Positions 6,491 to 7,013 of a stretch of 7,013 nt of DNA are shown piece after piece. A program made the position numbers and the translations under genes. Within the stretch, counting starts at the first letter, position 1. Every line of letters starts with the position of its first letter. The stretch comes from Oscillospiraceae bacterium (GTDB lineage: Bacteria; Bacillota; Clostridia; Oscillospirales; Acutalibacteraceae): positions 1 through 7,013 of the forward strand of contig JAJXDX010000069.1 of assembly GCA_021640185.1 (NCBI GenBank), written 5' to 3'. The notes under the pieces were generated by a model, which saw only the letters and a list, made by a program, of their open reading frames with translations, was not told where the DNA came from and made no database searches.

Positions 6491-7013
6491 GTGTTGAAAA
6501 AGCGTACCCTAAGCCTGTTGCTCGCCCTTTCCGTCATGCTTTCCCTGTTCGCCTTCGGCGGGATGATCCCGTCCGCCGCAGCGACGATCCCGGATAAGCC
6601 CGCCGGCCGGCCGGAGCTGGCCACCGAGCCGACCGGAACGGATGCCGGCACCATCGCCCATTGGGAATACCCCGTGCGCATAGAACCAAGCGCCGGACAG
6701 GACGACTACGTTTCCTTCGGCGGCTTCACCGGACTGACGGGCACCGACACCTACGTCCTCAAGGCGACGCTCAAGGTCACCGCGCAGGCGGGCGGCGTCT
6801 GGTCCGGCCCGGAGCTGGTGTTCCGCACCGGCGCGGACGGCACGGCATACCGCGCGATGTTCCAAGGCAACTGCACGTATCTGTTCCGCGGCGATCAGAA
6901 CTTCTCGGCCACGACGAACGCCGGCGAGTTCTATACCGTGGATAAAGCATTCACCGTGGCCGCCGTCGTCACGCCGCAGCGCACGGACATCTTCATGGAC
7001 GGCAAATGTATCC
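6491..7013 (+). CDS. Secreted protein beginning with the same concanavalin-like module (partial, runs off window)
   Basis: Open to the window end, 174 codons visible. Residues 1-31 are a Sec signal peptide (KKRTLSLLLALSV..., cleavage probably after SAAA). From residue 37 a third copy of the module begins with linker KPAGRPELAT, followed by AHWEYPVRIE, DTYVLKATLKVT, WSGPELVFRTGADGT, NCTYLFRG, FTVAAVV and IFMDGK. It is closer to module 1 than to module 2 of the preceding gene. AAAGGAG (6478-6484) lies 6 bases from a GTG at 6491 and 9 bases from a TTG at 6494; either could be the start and there is no ATG. The gap to the previous gene is 40 bases without a terminator, so it belongs to the operon. 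By analogy it may carry a second esterase or another enzyme, but that part is not in the window. Confidence 0.8.
   Translation, partial: MLKKRTLSLLLALSVMLSLFAFGGMIPSAAATIPDKPAGRPELATEPTGTDAGTIAHWEYPVRIEPSAGQDDYVSFGGFTGLTGTDTYVLKATLKVTAQAGGVWSGPELVFRTGADGTAYRAMFQGNCTYLFRGDQNFSATTNAGEFYTVDKAFTVAAVVTPQRTDIFMDGKCI
6599..7013 (+). repeat. Concanavalin-like module, copy 3 (partial)
   Basis: Third copy, cut by the window end after the IFMDGK turn. Bases 6950-6969 are identical to the corresponding 20 bases inside 3862-3885 and 4423-4446, encoding FTVAAVV. Copy 3 shares the N-C-[ST]-Y-L-F-R-G segment with copy 1 but lacks the second cysteine (N-F-S-A-T-T instead of N-C-A-A-T-T). Confidence 0.75.

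Noticed and set aside
5425..6681. Minus-strand open frame of 418 codons across the esterase end and the intergenic gap
   Set aside because: No domain or ribosome binding site, and it overlaps the SGNH catalytic motifs on the + strand.

Overview
The window holds the start and most of a single co-directional operon (+ strand) that looks like a glycan-degradation locus. The genes are GC-rich, with strong Shine-Dalgarno sites. The roughly 180-base AT-rich stretch in front of them carries a sigma70-type promoter. This combination, together with clostridial-style exoprotein domains (an SGNH esterase with the GGSIT motif, a bacterial repeat domain and a LRFGF-type domain), suggests a high-GC Bacillota gut or rumen anaerobe of the Oscillospirales kind. 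That placement is an inference; there is no rRNA or marker gene here.

Layout: 1-292 is non-coding. It contains a 10-bp tandem repeat, a nested inverted repeat (45-120), a promoter (-35 TTGACA at 142, -10 TAAGAT at 165, 17-bp spacer) overlaid by two inverted repeats that look like operators, and an untranslated leader. Four genes follow with gaps of 18, -4 and 40 bases and no terminator between them. (1) 293-1882 is an exported, probably lipid-anchored enzyme with a short pectate-lyase-like N-terminal segment and a GH99/WbsX-like barrel. (2) 1901-3406 is its paralogue without any export signal. (3) 3403-6450 is a secreted 1015-residue multi-modular protein: two copies of a concanavalin-like module, a bacterial repeat domain, a LRFGF-type domain, an SGNH/GDSL esterase and a C-terminal beta-rich domain. 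(4) 6491 to the window end is a second secreted protein starting with a third copy of the same module; its catalytic part lies outside.

Working model (inference): secreted module-bearing proteins bind and de-esterify a polysaccharide, the surface-anchored GH99-like enzyme cuts it, and the cytoplasmic paralogue processes imported fragments. No transporter or regulator gene is visible. The most unusual points are the hybrid pectate-lyase-like plus GH99-like architecture, its tandem duplication with split localisation, and the thrice-repeated binding-type module. I saw nothing that looks like a defence system, mobile element, CRISPR array or RNA gene.
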